This document shows, in pieces, positions 39,101-53,765 of a stretch of DNA of 64,000 nt. Origin of the DNA: Aphidius gifuensis (Eukaryota; Arthropoda; Insecta; Hymenoptera; Braconidae); NCBI RefSeq assembly GCF_014905175.1, contig NC_057789.1:3038001-3102000 (forward strand), written 5' to 3'. The position numbers and the translations under genes are program-made. Positions within the stretch are counted from its first letter, which is position 1; the number at the start of each line of letters is the position of its first letter. Under the pieces are notes generated by a model. The model worked only from the letters and a program-made list of their open reading frames with translations. It did not search any database and was not told the DNA's origin.

Positions 39101-42100
39101 ATGCTAGCTCGAAATTATTAATGAAAATTTGATATTGATGATTGTATTAGGATTCTCTGTATCTCTAATTAATTATGAGAACCTATTTGATGGGTTTCTA
39201 TCGTTGTTGATGATTCCTGCTGGATAGGGTTTCATGTTCACTGATATTGCTGTATATGTAAATGTAACTATTTTTTGAAAACCTATTGATTGGAAAATTT
39301 TCATTACATAAATTTTGACTTTACTCATATATTTTTTAAACAAACCATCATGTCAACGTTAATAAATCATAGGCCATGAATCACATATTCAACTTTTCTT
39401 TGACTGAAAAATATTTGTTCGTTTATAAATAACTGAAAAAAAAAAAAAATATATACCGGATGACTGTATCGTAAGTCAGTCTACTCAACTTTTATTTCAA
39501 AAGTCCATTGACCTCAAAACATTGAATTTCTTCACGTGATAATCTTTTGGCAAAGTACACATTTTCACACAGATTGCACAGTAAAAATCACTATTTTTTA
39601 TTTTTTTTTTCTACATATGATATATCTTTACTCAAGTGAATACTAAAAAGTTGAATATTTGTGTGTATGCACATAATATGTTCACGAATCTTTTTTTGGT
39701 ATCTGAAATCCAGCTTAGGGATTTTTTTTTTTTTATTTTTTTTATTTTTTCGGAGCAAGACGGTATCTGACATCGTAGATGAATGCCTCACTAGAAAGAT
39801 ATTTTAACTTGTCATTGCACACAAACGACTAGCCTCAATTTTAGGTTCAAAAATTGAAGTTAAATCGACGTCAAATTTATGAAAAATTTCAACAACATTC
39901 ACATTCAACTGGGATCAATTTTTTTATTCATCACAAAAATAAATAAATTTAGTTCTGATATATATCATCTTTGAAAAAACCCTTTTAAAAATTTCCACAA
40001 ATTTTTTAACGGTATTTCAAATAAATTTCCAAGAAATAAAAAAAAAAAAAATGAATAAGCAGTTTTAGCAATTGTTCAACAGTCACATGTTTGATCTAAC
40101 ATAACAATAAATAAATTGGAAACCGAGTAACAAGAAACAATCGAATATCATATCGTGATGAAAAATTATTAGTAATCTTCATAAAATTAGTATTAACATT
40201 AACTAATGTATCGAAAGAAAAAAAAATAAATACAGTATGATCCAATTCGGAGAATCGTTTCTCGGTTTATTATTTAGTTTATACTTTTTAAACTCCATGC
40301 AATTGGACATTGTAGATGTGCTTAAACTATTTGGAAACTCGCCACTTCTAGATAATCTTAAGATACGGTTGGAAAGTCTCAAAGTTATTGGTATGATTGT
40401 TTCAATTCTTTCTGCTATGTAGTCTTGTTTAAATCGCTTCTGGCTTTAACAGTGCAGTCTTACAGAATGAAAGACAAAACTCGAGTTTTTTAAAAATAAT
40501 AATAAAACTTTTTAAAAAGTATATAGCCAATTGTTTCTGATAAAACCGCATAACCGATTAAATATTAATACACCAACTTTGAATATCTATATTTGAAGTA
40601 CAACGAATTTATCAATTCAGCATCATTCTAATTGACTTTCATTCAAATTTATCTTGACAGTAAATATCTGTTTTAAATCTTCATGTTAAAGTTTTATATA
40701 TAGTTGGCATTGATGGATAATGACATCGAAAACTATTCAACAAAATTATTCATGTGTATAAAATTTTAAGTAAAATTCAAGTACAAATTTCCGATAAAAA
40801 AAATTGTAAATGTTAAATTAAAATTATTAACATCTTTAAATAGTTAAATTTAAATTTGCAATTGAGATTTTAACATTAATTTTGTTTTAACAAAAAAAAC
40901 AATGATAAAAGAAAAATACAAATAAAAGAAAAAAAAAATGTTTTATTAACATTTTTTTTCATGCAGTTTCGGGATTGAGACAAAAAAAAAAAAAATAGAA
41001 ATTAATTTCGAATTTTGAACTTCAATAGAAGTTCTTGAATGTAATCTTAATTTTAAAATTTTACATTTGAGATAAATGGAAAATTAACATTAGAAAAAAA
41101 TAAAAAATGAAGCTTACTATTTCGACATTCTAAAACTTGAATTATTAGTTTTTTTTCCCAACTTCAAGATGTATAATTAATATTAATTTTGATAAAATTC
41201 AAACCTTTTGTTGTGAAGGAATACATTTTTTAAATTTGAAAAAAAGATAATTCGTTAATTAGATGGTTTCGATATTATTGTTGTCCGTCCAACTTTGTTG
41301 AGCTCAAAAATAATTTGTGCTTTAGTTAAACTTTTTAATATAATTTAAAGAATATTACCTGACAGTTTTTTATTTACATAAATATATTGTATTTATAATG
41401 TAACATACAAAGTATATAAACTTCATAATTGTGTATGTAAATTGAACACATTCATGCAGTTGTAAAACACAAACTCAGAATTTAAACTCAAAAGCGCTTT
41501 CAAAATTCAAATTTATATTTCATTAATGACAAAATACCTATAAATTCCTAATTTATAAATAATTAATATAAAAAATAAAAAAATATAATTGATAATACAA
41601 GCTTTAGAATTTTTTTTTTCATATTTCTGATAAATTCAATAACAAAAACTTTTTTTATTTTTGTCAATGGGCTTTGTGCCTCAGCCCCTATGGATTTTTT
41701 AACTTTCTAAATGAACAAAAAATATTTTTCTTGAAAATATGAAATATTCATAACAATCAGGGATATAAAAAAAGTTGAAAAAAAAAGTTTTTGTTTTTTT
41801 CTTCTTGCCATTGACTTATTTATTTTTTTACCTTTTTATTTTTCATGTGTCTTCTCAGTATACTTGATTCAATTTTAAACATCAAGCCAATTTAAATGTA
41901 GCACAAATAAAATTTTTAATAATAATATTATTAAATGTAAATTATTATTTTTTATTTTATCATTTGAAAATATCTACACTCTGAAGAGTCAGTATAAAGC
42001 TTTGAATATGTAAGTCTCATGTAAGTCTGAGACATATTAATTGTCATTTAAATATCAGTCGGATAAGCTCAATATAGTAATGGATAAGAGAATATCCACA

Positions 42101-44625
42101 ATTCCGATATCCGTTTATCTATCGTCTCATAAAATTATTCTTGGACTTTAGAATGGTGCATGAATCGTTTCTATATCACACTAAGACGATAGTCGTACAA
42201 AATCGATACTTTAAAAAGACAATTTGATGTTGAACATATACTACAAACTAAAGAGTTTAGATCATCATAAGAAATTCAAGATATTTTAGCATTTCTACCA
42301 CTCTCATATGAGCTAGACTTTAAAATAACATGTGAAATTTACAGAATTGCAATTTCTTATCAAGATAAATATAACTGGTGGGATATTTTGGATAAAGTGC
42401 AGTATGCCTCATGAAGTAAGAATTGCAAAACTCTCCTGGGGAATGAAGTAAAACCTAATAGGCACACACAACTTCGATGGCACGTGTGTCTATGGATTGT
42501 GTGAGATAAAAAAAAAATATAATAATAATAATAAAAATAACCAGAGGGAAAAAGAAATTCAAGTAAGGATTCACTGAAAATCCCCGACATTTCGTGTAAG
42601 TCCCGTCGGTTATACCTTATTGTTTTTCATTCTTATCCAAAGAAGCATTCTCTTTCATTTACTTTGACTTGTATTATTATTATTTTATTATTTTTATTTA
42701 AATAAACTTGAATATAAATATATGTATATTGTATAAAATAAGTCTACCATAACCTTGCCATGATTTTTCACTGGTTTAAATATTTTCTTAAATTTACAAA
42801 AATGTGAAATCTCGTTGAGCACTACTATGGCAAAGTATGTTTTAACGTTTTATTATTATATAATATGTACATGACACAATAATATTAATAAAATAAAGCT
42901 TAAATGTCAACTGAAAATGCTCACTAGAGAATATTATTTTATTATACATGTCATAATAATTTATATATAGATATTAATATGAGTTTTTTTTTTTTTTTGT
43001 TATTATTTTTTATTCAATCATTGAAAAATTTTATGCGCATTGTGTTATGTGTCTATGTAATTTTGTTGAGTTTGTCTCATGGGGTTTTATGTTTCATTGG
43101 TGTTACGCCCTCCTGATGTGTGTATATTTCATGTAGATACATTACCCGGGTCAACTACTTCAGTATGTGTTGTATATGCTTAACATGGTCCTAACATAAA
43201 ATTCAAAAACACTTACCTCTTTCTCTGTGTGTGTTTACTGTAGTATAATTCAGTACTCTTTTAAAAATCTACTCAAGTTTGGATTGCAACAATTTTTAGA
43301 GATATACTGCAATGTGCTTTATTTTTTTTTTTTATAAAATTATGCGTGACCTGTTTTTATTTAGCAAAAATCTGAGGCTATACAAAAAAAGTAGAGTATA
43401 CAAAATAGTTATTTTTATTATATAACATTCAATGGTTATTTCAAGCTTGAATTGTATAATTTTTCACTCTAACCTTACTTGTTTTTATTTTTAATAAAAA
43501 AAAATTTAATATTTTTTATTTATTGCAATTGGAATAAATGTCATTCTTTTGCTGATTTTATTTTTTATTATTATTTATAAAAGAAAATTTTTATTGGTGA
43601 TAGATGATTTTTTTTTAGTATTTATTATTATTTTTTAAATTAATTATGAAATTTTCGTTCTTTTATGAATTTTATTTGATAGTTTATTAATTATTTTAAT
43701 ATATAAATTAATTAATATAAATATTTATTAAAAAATATAGAAAAAAATAGTTGATTAACATTTATTTTTAACAAAAAAAAAATTGTTAATTAAAATCGTA
43801 ATAAACTAAATTATTTTCCTAAAACAATGTTCATTTTGAATAGAGTAATTAATTGTTAGACTATTGTAACAAAAATAAAAAAGTATTTTAGTATTTTGAA
43901 ATACTTAACAAGAGATTATTAATAATGAAATGACTCGAGTTCTTCAAATAAAATTGAGAGAACCAATTGGAAGCAAATGTTAAATATAGTAGAGTCTTCA
44001 ATGTCATTAATTAATGAGTATTCTATTTTATAAATGGAAATACTCATTTATTTAATTTCAATCATAATAATAGACATAGTGTAAAATTATCATTGATTTC
44101 ATTTCAAGAATTTATTAAACTTAAAATATATCGTTTTTAATTTATTTTTAAAAAATAAATTCAATTTAAACTAGAATGAAAAAATACTTGAAAAATATTT
44201 CATATTGAAGTATAGAAATTTCTTTTTAGGATGCCAAATAATTTTTTTTCAAATTTTGCGGATTTTTGAATATACGATTGTATTTTATATTCAATGAATT
44301 TATGTAGCTCAACAGTTGTGTATAGAGATTTAAAAATTTATGTGTAAACTAAAACATAAATTTCAAAAAAATATTATTTTAGAAAAGAAATATAATAATA
44401 AAAAATCAAAACCAAGCCAAATATTATATTTTTCTTTCCATTATGTATTGATATGTATTTTTTTTTTTTTTTTGTAAAACAATTTTATTTCTTTTATTCT
44501 TCAAAACTATGCGCAAGTAGTACGAGTCAATAATTTCCGAGACATTTCCCTCTTTTTTTTTTTCTCTATAAAAAATAATAATTAAAAATTGATTTAAAAA
44601 ATAATTGAAATATCAAAAACAAAAT
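36164..44625. other. Intron 1, later part; no gene seen
   Basis: A/T-rich sequence. The most complex patch is 37955-38180, where a CCGCCGCCACCAT word occurs near 38170. It is open on the minus strand for 81 codons (37951-38196) with a glycine-rich start but no recognisable domain. Other mixed patches are 42300-42620 and 43050-43250. No splice-bounded, domain-bearing frame was found on either strand. Confidence 0.5.
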
Positions 44626-44627
44626 AT

Positions 44628-44686
<59 letters not shown>

Positions 44687-44690
44687 TTTT
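44626..44690. repeat. TTTA tetranucleotide microsatellite
   Basis: About 16 uninterrupted copies of TTTA (equally ATTT) in intron 1. It is the longest clean simple repeat seen in the window and a likely length-polymorphic site. No function is inferred. Confidence 0.95.
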
Positions 44691-47366
44691 ATAAAAATTC
44701 AATTTACTTTTTTTTTTTTTTTCAAATTTAATAATTTCCATTAAAATAATTTATATATTATTGTTTTAAGATAAAAATATTTATGATAAAATTTTAACGC
44801 GATTTTAAAAATAAAAGACATGCAACCAAGCGAATCTTAAACCCTTAAGCCATTAAATTGCCTGGCAAACGTGCCAAGATTTACCACGTTACATTGAAAT
44901 GAGACATGCCGCACGATTATATTCAGCGAATAGAAGCATTTGCGTATTCCCCTATTGCAGACTGAGTTTTTGTGGATTAATGGTAATGGCAGCTAATTGT
45001 TAGTCGATGCAGAACCCATAGCAAATCAGCCTTTTTTTTTTTTAATCTTTCTACCACCTTGGATTCATTACAGAGTCCACCAGTATTAGAGTCACGATTG
45101 CATAGACTCATACTGAATTTTGTAAATTTTTTACGATCCCAAATGTTTATAAAAAAAAACACTATCATCCAGTACAACCTTCAATAATTTTTTTACTTCA
45201 ATAAATCTTTTGTTTTGTTATATTTTCAACTGTATCTGTAATAGAATTTATATATCTTGAAAAAAAATCAACAAAACTTATTGATTGTTTGAATTTTAAA
45301 AATAAGATTTTCATTGTTTTTTCTTTTGATGTTTATTTGAAACAATGATTTTTAAAAAGTAGAATATACGTGCAATTTGTTCAAGAAAAATGTAACAAAA
45401 TTCTTTTAAATTGACCGAAGATGTATTGAATTAGCTTGTTATATTTTATATGATTTTTGAAATGTTTCTTGGAGTTTATAAAATAAATTCACGTTTAAAA
45501 ATCAACACAGATAAATTTATTTATGATTCTTATCAATTTTGATGAATGAGGTATTATGTACATATACAAAATTTATAAACTATAACGTTAGATCTTTTAG
45601 TAACCCTTCACAAAGTCTACTTTTATCCTTGAGAAAAGCTGATATATGACGATAGACAACTTTTACAGACCATGAAAAAAACGTTTCCGCAACAAAAAAA
45701 TATCCTCTTCTTTTCTTTAAAGTATTTTTATAGGACAGTATATATAGCAATAGTAAAACGAAATACGACTAAATATTTTTCTTTTTCTTTTGACTTAAGA
45801 TTTACTCTGGATTTGCCACAGTGACAATAATTTTCTTAAATAAATATATATTATATTTCTTAGACATGAACATACTTTTTTTTTTTTCTATTAATATTTA
45901 TCTATCTGCAAATATTTGAAAGAAAATAATATATTTTAAATGTAAAAAAAAAGAAAAAAGCAAAATCACTTTATCTAGTTTAAGAAATTTTAAAATACCA
46001 AAAATTTATTGGAAAAAAAAAAAATTAATATATATATTTTTTAAAAAATAAATTCAACAAAGTAAAACACATTCTTAATAAATTTTTATTTTTTATTATT
46101 TTGTTTTCTGTGACCACTGAGGCTCAAGCAAAATTGCCATAAAGTTTAAAAATATTAAAAATAAACAATTCAAGCTTTTTTTTGTCCGGAAATGTTTTTT
46201 AGTAAAATAAAAATATCACTACTACTTTTAAAAAGAAAAATTTATTTTTATTGAAAATTTATTTTCACAACTTTTGAGTTATATGATTCAAAACAAAGTT
46301 TAAAAATATATATCAATTGAAGGAGAATAAAAAAATGAATATATTTGTAAGAAAAAAAAAAAAAAAAAGAGTTCAAGCGTGTAAAAAAGTCTAAGATAAA
46401 AAAAAAAAAAATTGGAGCAGTAATTGTATGTTAATATAGTCATTATAAACATCTTGAAAATTGAGTTTATTGATAAAAGAAACTTCAAAAGAAGAGGTCT
46501 GTATCAGTACACAATAGTATTGTTTTAACTCAAAACAAAGTTACTTTATTTTCAAGTATACCAATACAACTAAATGCTTAGAAAATCGTTTTCAACAAGA
46601 ACCAGTAAGTTCAGTGTGAAATATTTATAGTGAAACGGTACACACACATACAAATATACATTTCGAATATAAAGTCAAATGATAATGAAAAAATTTCCAT
46701 ATAAAAAAGTCCCGATGGTTTTTGTTTTTCTACTGAATAATAGTATAATAAAATTCAAAATTTTAATTGGTTTTTTATTTATATATATTTTTTTTTCATA
46801 ATAAAAAAACAGATCTAAAATATATTATAATCATAGACATATTTATTTATTTATATTGTTTCATAAAATAATATTTATATTTAAATTGCAAAAAAAAAAA
46901 AATAGAATAAGTTGATTAAATTAATTTATGCAATATTTGATAAAAGTGTCAGTATATTAAATATTTATTTAGAGTTTTTTTTAGCCACATGAATTAAGTA
47001 CATCAAGGAGACATAAATATTTGCAAAAACTTGAAAATGTTTTCTCGAGTACAGGAGCACATGTATGAACACATAGTAACAAGAAAAAAAAAATTTAATT
47101 ATCATGTATATTAAAGAATTACGTAATTATATAAATATTAATTCATTTTTTTGTTGACACAACTTTGTTGAAAAAATAAATGATAATACATGTCAAGGTT
47201 AATGATCATTAATTATTGATTTATAATTATTTATTCATGTGAAAAAAAATATTTAATGAAGAATTAATTTCTGTTGTGTTAACAGATGTTAGTATTTATA
47301 TTAAAATTTTTTAATTGGTTAAATTATTATTTTTTTTTTAATCGTTTTGATCGTTCAATGTTTTTA

Positions 47367-47397
<31 letters not shown>

Positions 47398-47737
47398 TTT
47401 TTTGATATTTATTAAATTATGAAAATGTTTTTATGGATGACAATATGATACTAGGTTTTTTTTTAAAAAAATTTAGAAAACAAAATAAGAGTTACAATTA
47501 ATTTTTTATTGAATATATTTATATATTTATTATTATTATATTTTAAAAAAATATATAATACACATGAAAATAGATGCATATAAAAATGGAAAATTTAATA
47601 TTTAAATTTTTAAAATATCTACCGCACTTATGCTGCACATGGTAGCATTGCAATGATAGCTTTTTTTTTTTTTTTGTACTATTAAATAATAAAGTATTAT
47701 TTATAGAAAAAATGTATATATATCAGTGACGATATCA
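44691..47737. other. Intron 1 sequence between microsatellite and nested gene
   Basis: A/T-rich with a more balanced patch at 44815-45180 that contains short open frames on the minus strand but no recognised domain. The 140 bp just left of 47738 would hold the 3'UTR of the nested minus-strand gene. A minus-strand ATTAAA polyadenylation-like hexamer lies at 47594-47599, but such words are frequent here and the assignment is weak. Confidence 0.5.
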
Positions 47738-48099
47738 CTACAGACATCCTATTACACATGATATTAAATTTAAAAGCACTGTCGAAAGGCAATTTACGAC
47801 CACTGTTAGTTTAACTATTGTACCTTTAATTCCAGCAATCTCCAGAAAACCTTGAAGGGATGACATGATAGATATACTTATATAACCACTTTGATAAGTT
47901 GTTGAACCACATTGTTTGAATATGCTTATCCAGATGTCATATGTTATTGTAATGCTGCGTGTGCTATAACTCCTTAGCATGTTGCAAAATTTAGTGCCAT
48001 TAATGTATGAAGTTTTTGTATCTTTTATAGCTTGCGAACACTCGTTGAAGTCCATTGTAGCACCTGAACCTGATGATAGGAGTTGGCTTTTTGCAATAC
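47738..48099 (-). CDS. Nested small secreted cysteine-containing protein, exon 2
   Basis: Encodes residues 19 (shared codon) to 138 and the stop (CTG then TAG at the left end). Six cysteines lie at residues 39, 57, 82, 122, 133 and 137, allowing up to three disulfides. N52-G-T is an N-glycosylation sequon. The mid region has D35FNECSQA and a W75 in an amphipathic-looking stretch. Residues about 112-138 are strongly hydrophobic (TIVKLTVVVNCLSTVLLNLI, then SCVIGCL) and could be a membrane-embedded helix, a lipid-anchor signal or a buried core helix. Cysteine spacing does not match odorant-binding proteins or other families I know. The frame has ordinary mixed codons in contrast to the surrounding intron. 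It lies wholly inside intron 1 of the DIP-like gene, antisense to it. The function is unknown. Confidence 0.78.
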
Positions 48100-48224
48100 C
48101 TATTTATAAATAAAAATGGAAAAATTATTGATAAATTTATATATTTTGTTTAAATATCACAATAGATATATATGCGTGATTAAAACTATAGTTGAATATA
48201 TTGAATCATTTAAATTACACTTAC

Positions 48225-48279
48225 CAATGAGACCAAGTGTTGCAATTCCAACAAGGAAATAAAGAGATAAACGAGACAT
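48225..48279 (-). CDS. Nested small secreted protein, exon 1 (signal peptide)
   Basis: ATG at 48279-48277 starts MSRLSLYFLVGIATLGLIG, a textbook signal peptide with a basic residue, a hydrophobic core and small residues. Cleavage is plausible after A21 (G-I-A). The exon ends after the first base of codon 19 at a consensus donor (G|GTAAGT on the minus strand) and joins in phase 1 to exon 2 across a 125-nt intron (48100-48224) that ends in AAATAG. Two-exon layout with the signal peptide on its own exon is common for insect secreted peptides. The joined product is 138 residues. No upstream ATG lies between the TATA box and this start. Confidence 0.78.
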
Positions 48280-48326
48280 GATTATTAGTTGATGATAACT
48301 GTACTTCAACGATGAACAAAAATGTT

Positions 48327-48359
48327 TGATTTAATTTACACCGATAATTACTTTTTATA
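48327..48359 (-). promoter_or_regulatory. TATA-type core promoter of the nested gene
   Basis: On the minus strand TATAAAAAG occupies 48359-48351, about 70 bases before the ATG. About 32 bases after it, an ATCAAAC word near 48327 is at the right distance for a start site, giving a 5'UTR of roughly 48 nt. A clear TATA box fits a gene with strong tissue- or stage-restricted expression, which is inference. In A/T-rich DNA TATA words are frequent, so the position relative to the gene carries most of the weight. Confidence 0.55.
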
Positions 48360-51300
48360 GCTTTTTTTATTTCATATTTATTTCGGTATATATTTTTTTT
48401 ATTTTGATGATAAAAATATTTTTATTTTTCTTAATTTATGTTTTTTTTAAAAAACATTTTTTTTTTTTATGAAAAATAAGTCTTATTTATTTTTTCATTG
48501 TGCAAATTCATATTCGAAAAATTTCAATTCAGTTCAATATTTTTTTTCAAAACAAAATTAGTGGCTATCATCAAAAATAATGATTGTGTTGTATATTTTT
48601 GTTTTTTTTTTTTTTACATAAACATAAGGAATTAATATTTTTATTTTTTTTAATATACATTTATTCAAGTTTTTTTTGAGTAAATTTATTTAACTTTTTT
48701 CTTGAAAAAAATTTTTATCAATAAGCTTCTTTCTTTCTCAAATTTTCTTATTAAATGCAATATCTTCCATTGTTTCATAGACCAAAAATTAAACCAACAA
48801 TTTTTTTGTCGGTGCTCTAAAGTTTTAAACTAGATGTATTTTGTTTTTTTTTTTTTTTTTTATTATATCATATTACAAAATAATGTTTAATATTTATTTT
48901 TGAATTTAATATGACTCCAATTTTTTTTTCTCCTCTCGTTCAAGACTATGAAACCTTAAAAATATTTCATCGAGTTTGTCAGTAAATTTTTTCCCAAGAA
49001 TTTTTTTTGACCTAAATGCTAGTGCTTCAAAAATAATTAGTTATTTATTTCAAATTCAATAAACAAATTTAAAATTAATTTTCATATTTTCAATATAAAT
49101 TGAAAGTAGCGATTAATTTTTATAGTAAAGAAAAAATATTTAAAATATATTTTCAAAATTTAAAATTACAAAAAAGCAAGTTGATGTACATTTTTAATTA
49201 GTCAAAATATATACATCCAAATGATGACTACAATTTTCCGTATCTACGATGAATAAATAAAATAAATAATCATCAATTGTGATTCATTTATTATTAATGA
49301 ATTACCAATATGCTTTTGATTGAATAAATTTTCTAAAATAACAGTAGGAATTTTATTTTTCTATAGCAGTCGTCAACACAATAAAATTATTCCGACATTA
49401 TCTTGATAAATTAAAAAGTCCATCGAATGTAAAAAACACTTTTGTACAAAAGCAAATGAAAAAAAAATTTAAAGATATAAGAAAAATAAATTCAAGATAG
49501 CTGTAACTTTCCGTATTGTTTAGAAAAGTAAAAAATATAAAAAATAAAATAAAATATAGTTCATTTAAGTTAGTTAATTACTCACGTGCATGGGTTGACT
49601 TGATGTTGATACCATTATTCTCAAGATCATTATTTACTTTATATTACTTTTTCTTTTATTCAATTTTTTTTTCAAATTTCACAGAAAAAAAAAAACAAAT
49701 TTTAATTATTTTTTCTTGATAAAATTTTGATCAATCTAATTATGATTAAAGGATTAACTTTTCATCAGATATGAATATAATGGAGATAGCTAAAAAAAAA
49801 AGAAAATAAAGTTATAAAATGAACATGAAATAAAAATTATTTTCACATATTAACTGCAACAGCTTTATGAATTCAATTTCGTGGGAGATTAATATTTTGT
49901 GAAAATCTATATGTATATAAATGTTACCATTTTAAAATCGATACTTTGCGTATGAAAATAAATACATATGTGTTCACGTATTCACAATACGTGAAATAAA
50001 AAAAAAACGAAATATGACTGTTACATGATTTGTTTGATTTCTCTCATCGTATATAAAAATCCAATTTGTATCATAGTATTTCAAATAACATCACCACGTT
50101 GTTGAAAAATGAATTAATTTTGTCGAAACAATAATTTTTCTCTTTTTTTAATTTAATTTCTACTCGAAATAAATATAAATACACTTGTATTTCATAAAAT
50201 ACAAATATAAAAAAAAAAATATACATGAGCTTTATATTTAAACAAATAAAAATATGTATTTCATTTTAAGATAGCTCATAGTATGAGAAATAAAACAATA
50301 TTATCATTGAGATAAAATAAAAAACAAAATTTCTATTGTAAAAATATAACACGGTACTTTGTATTCATTCGTGAAACAGTCATAAGCGTCGTAACAGTCA
50401 CGTCGTTGTGGTAGAGTGACCTGCCCATTTCAAAAGCAGACAATAGTTTTTTTCACAATACGTATATATGTATTTGATAAATCGATGAAGAACGAATTCA
50501 GAGATAAAAGTAATGGACAATAATCACAGTAAAAAAAAAAATTATAAAAATTATAAAAATATTCATACACTTGTAAATAATTTATACTACGAATAATTAT
50601 GTATAATATTTTCATAAAAGCTCTATTAAATTTATTATAAATAATTTTCATATAATTAGTTTAATTTAATTTAAAATTTTACTTGCAAATATTATTTAAT
50701 ACACAGTCATGTAGATATTAATGCAAGTTTATTGCTTACAATTATAATAACATAATGAGTTTTGGTCAACAAATTTTGATTTGATAGTGTACACTTGCTG
50801 AGGTTGAGAAATTATGCATGTACTTTAACTAGGGATCACCATAGACATGTTAAGTGAATAGTCATCAGGAGTAATTGAAATTAGTTTACAATTGCAATAT
50901 AACTCGGGCTTATTTCATGTATATATTATATTCAAAACACAAAACACATTATTCATGTAATTGAAAATATTTAATTATACATTTGATTTTGTTTTTTAAA
51001 TTAAATTAATATCTTTAAATTGAAATGATGAATTATTTATCAAGTTTTTTTCTTCAGTGAATTCTTACAAGATTTATAAGATCTTTAAATTTTCTATTAA
51101 TATGATAATTAATTATTCAAAGTATAGCTACATGTGTTACACTTGATTAGATATTTGTTTAATCACTTGTTTATTTATTACTAAAATCGAAATTAATATT
51201 ATGCATAGACTGACAAAATATACAGTCATAACAATTTATTTCTTAATAACAAATTAATCAATATATAAAGATAATATTTATAAAAACAATATTGAGGTAA

Positions 51301-53765
51301 ACAATGTCGGTTGTAATTCAAATTTAAATTATTTTCTGGTTGAAATCATGTATGCCAGACTTTACCAGATAATTTCAACAAGGATTTTGATATCATATAT
51401 ATAGTCTGTACCTTTGGTGGTTTTAATGGCTTAAGAAGCTTTACATAATGGTATTCAAATGTTAATTAATTAATTAAATTATTAATAACTATTATTAATT
51501 AAATAATAATAATCATCATTACACAATATTTTTTTACATGTTGATTCTCGTCAGAGTCATTTATAATTTATCAGTTTTTATTTTGAAAATATTATTAATT
51601 AATTAACATCAAGTTAAGCTTGAAATAAATATTGCATTTATTTTATAAACTAGTAAAATATAACTGCTTTAGTTTAATTACAAAAAAATATTGAAAAAAA
51701 AATTTAAAATGATTTAAATAATTTTTTTCTTAATAATACTGGTTTCATTTTGAACGTTTGTTTTTTTTTTTTAATAAATAAATAACACTGGATTAATGAA
51801 TTATAACAATAATAATATTTACAGTCAATAGAGAAAATCAAAAATTTTAACGAGAAGTTAAACCATGTAGAATTATATATGAACAAATTTTCTAAAATCT
51901 CATTGTGCAAATAACACTCATGCTGATCAAAGGCACAAAAGCATTATTGATCCAAAGTGTCAGTAACAACACAATGTGATATTTAGAATATTAATTATTT
52001 ACATTGTTTTAATAATTCAAAAGGAATTACATGCCTCGTTGCTTCAATTAAATTATCCACATACACATAGTATTTTATTTTTCAATATTGTGTAAATTAA
52101 TATATATATAACATTAAAACTAATACAAAATTTATGAATGATAAAGCATTTTAGCAAATATTATATTTTGGTCATTTGTTATTCATGATATTTTATCAGC
52201 ACACTTATATATCATGGACTTTAATTTGAACAGTGATTTTAGTATACACACAATAATTTTATTAAATTATAATTGATTCATTGTGTATTATTATTTATTA
52301 CAATTAGATTTATTAAATATTCTATAAATTATATGCAATATTTTACTCATTTAATATTCGTATAGAAATTTATATTTTTAAATATTATTTATTAATTATT
52401 TTGTGTAATGAAAAGTCATATTTACGAGTCAATTATTTTCAAATTTTATGATTATTATTTTATACCAAAGAGTAGCTTATTAATTTATTAATAATTAATA
52501 ATTATGAGCTATTATTGTACATCTGTATTGTATTATTATTTAATAGAAATTTTAATTTTACATTTTTTTGTTGAAAAGAAAATGAATTAAAAGCTGTAGT
52601 TTTGTTACAAATTAACAGGGATGCGAAAATATAATTTGGTTAATTTTGTCAGTATTTATTTTAATCAACAATTGTCGAGGGAATAATATTATGCCAATGA
52701 TGGTTGTGTGGATTGTTGAAATATTTAAAATACAATTAACATAATTAAAGTATATTTGAAAAAAAAAAAACAAATAAACATTATTGAACAGTAAAACAAA
52801 ATTATTATTTTAATTATAAAATTAATTTACAACTCATCGATTTGAAGTAAAGTTAATAAGTAAATTCAGCTTGTTTTTGTTTTGTTGATAAATTTAAAAA
52901 ATCAATAATTTTAATTAAATTCAAGGTGGCAATAAATTAATATAATTTATCTGTAGCACGTCTGATGTAGATGACAACTGATTAATAATAATTTCCATCA
53001 AACTAGATGTTATATCTCCCGAATAAAGAGAATTAAAATTAGCTTTATACATCTGAAATTCTGAATTGGTGTGGATGATGGTTGTTAAAAAGAATCAGAC
53101 AAGATTACTTAACTCGTTAGTGATGAAAACGATTTTGCATGACTAACCAATTAACGAGTGCAACATTTCTCAACCATTAATTGTATAACTTGAGTTTTGA
53201 AAAGTATTAAAATTATAGATTTCCAATTCATAACACCAAACCATCTGGATTGATAATTATTAATCTCTTCAATATTCATTTTTTTCTTTACTTCATAAAA
53301 TTACGTAATAAACTTTTTTATTTTTCTTTAATTAATTTACATTTTAAACAATAGAATTTTATATGAAAATCAACGATGCGTATCTTTTTTATTTCGACGT
53401 GGATAAAAATTAGCAAATAAAAATTAAAATTTACTAATTAAAATTTTTTTTAATAATAATAATAACGAGATATAATATAAGTAGGGTGAATTTTTGTTAA
53501 ATTTTATGATAGATGTCAGCTGTCAACCCAAGACAATTATATTTTTATATAACAATGAAAAATAAAAAATTGTTCTTTTAAAAATTAAAATATTTCTAAT
53601 AACCAAAGTTGTCTACAGTGTTTTTTAAATACGATAATATACATAGAAAATGAATTTATAAAATAGAAAAAAGTTTTCTATTGTATGTATATTATAAAAG
53701 CAACATCAACATATTTTTTTTTTCTTTACTTTCTAGCTCAATGTTTGAGAGATAATTGGTATATA
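48360..53765. other. Intron 1, part upstream of nested gene; no gene seen
   Basis: A/T-rich sequence with long poly-T/poly-A tracts, no exon-like frame and no repeat family recognised. The sequence just right of 48360 would be the upstream regulatory region of the nested minus-strand gene. Confidence 0.5.
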
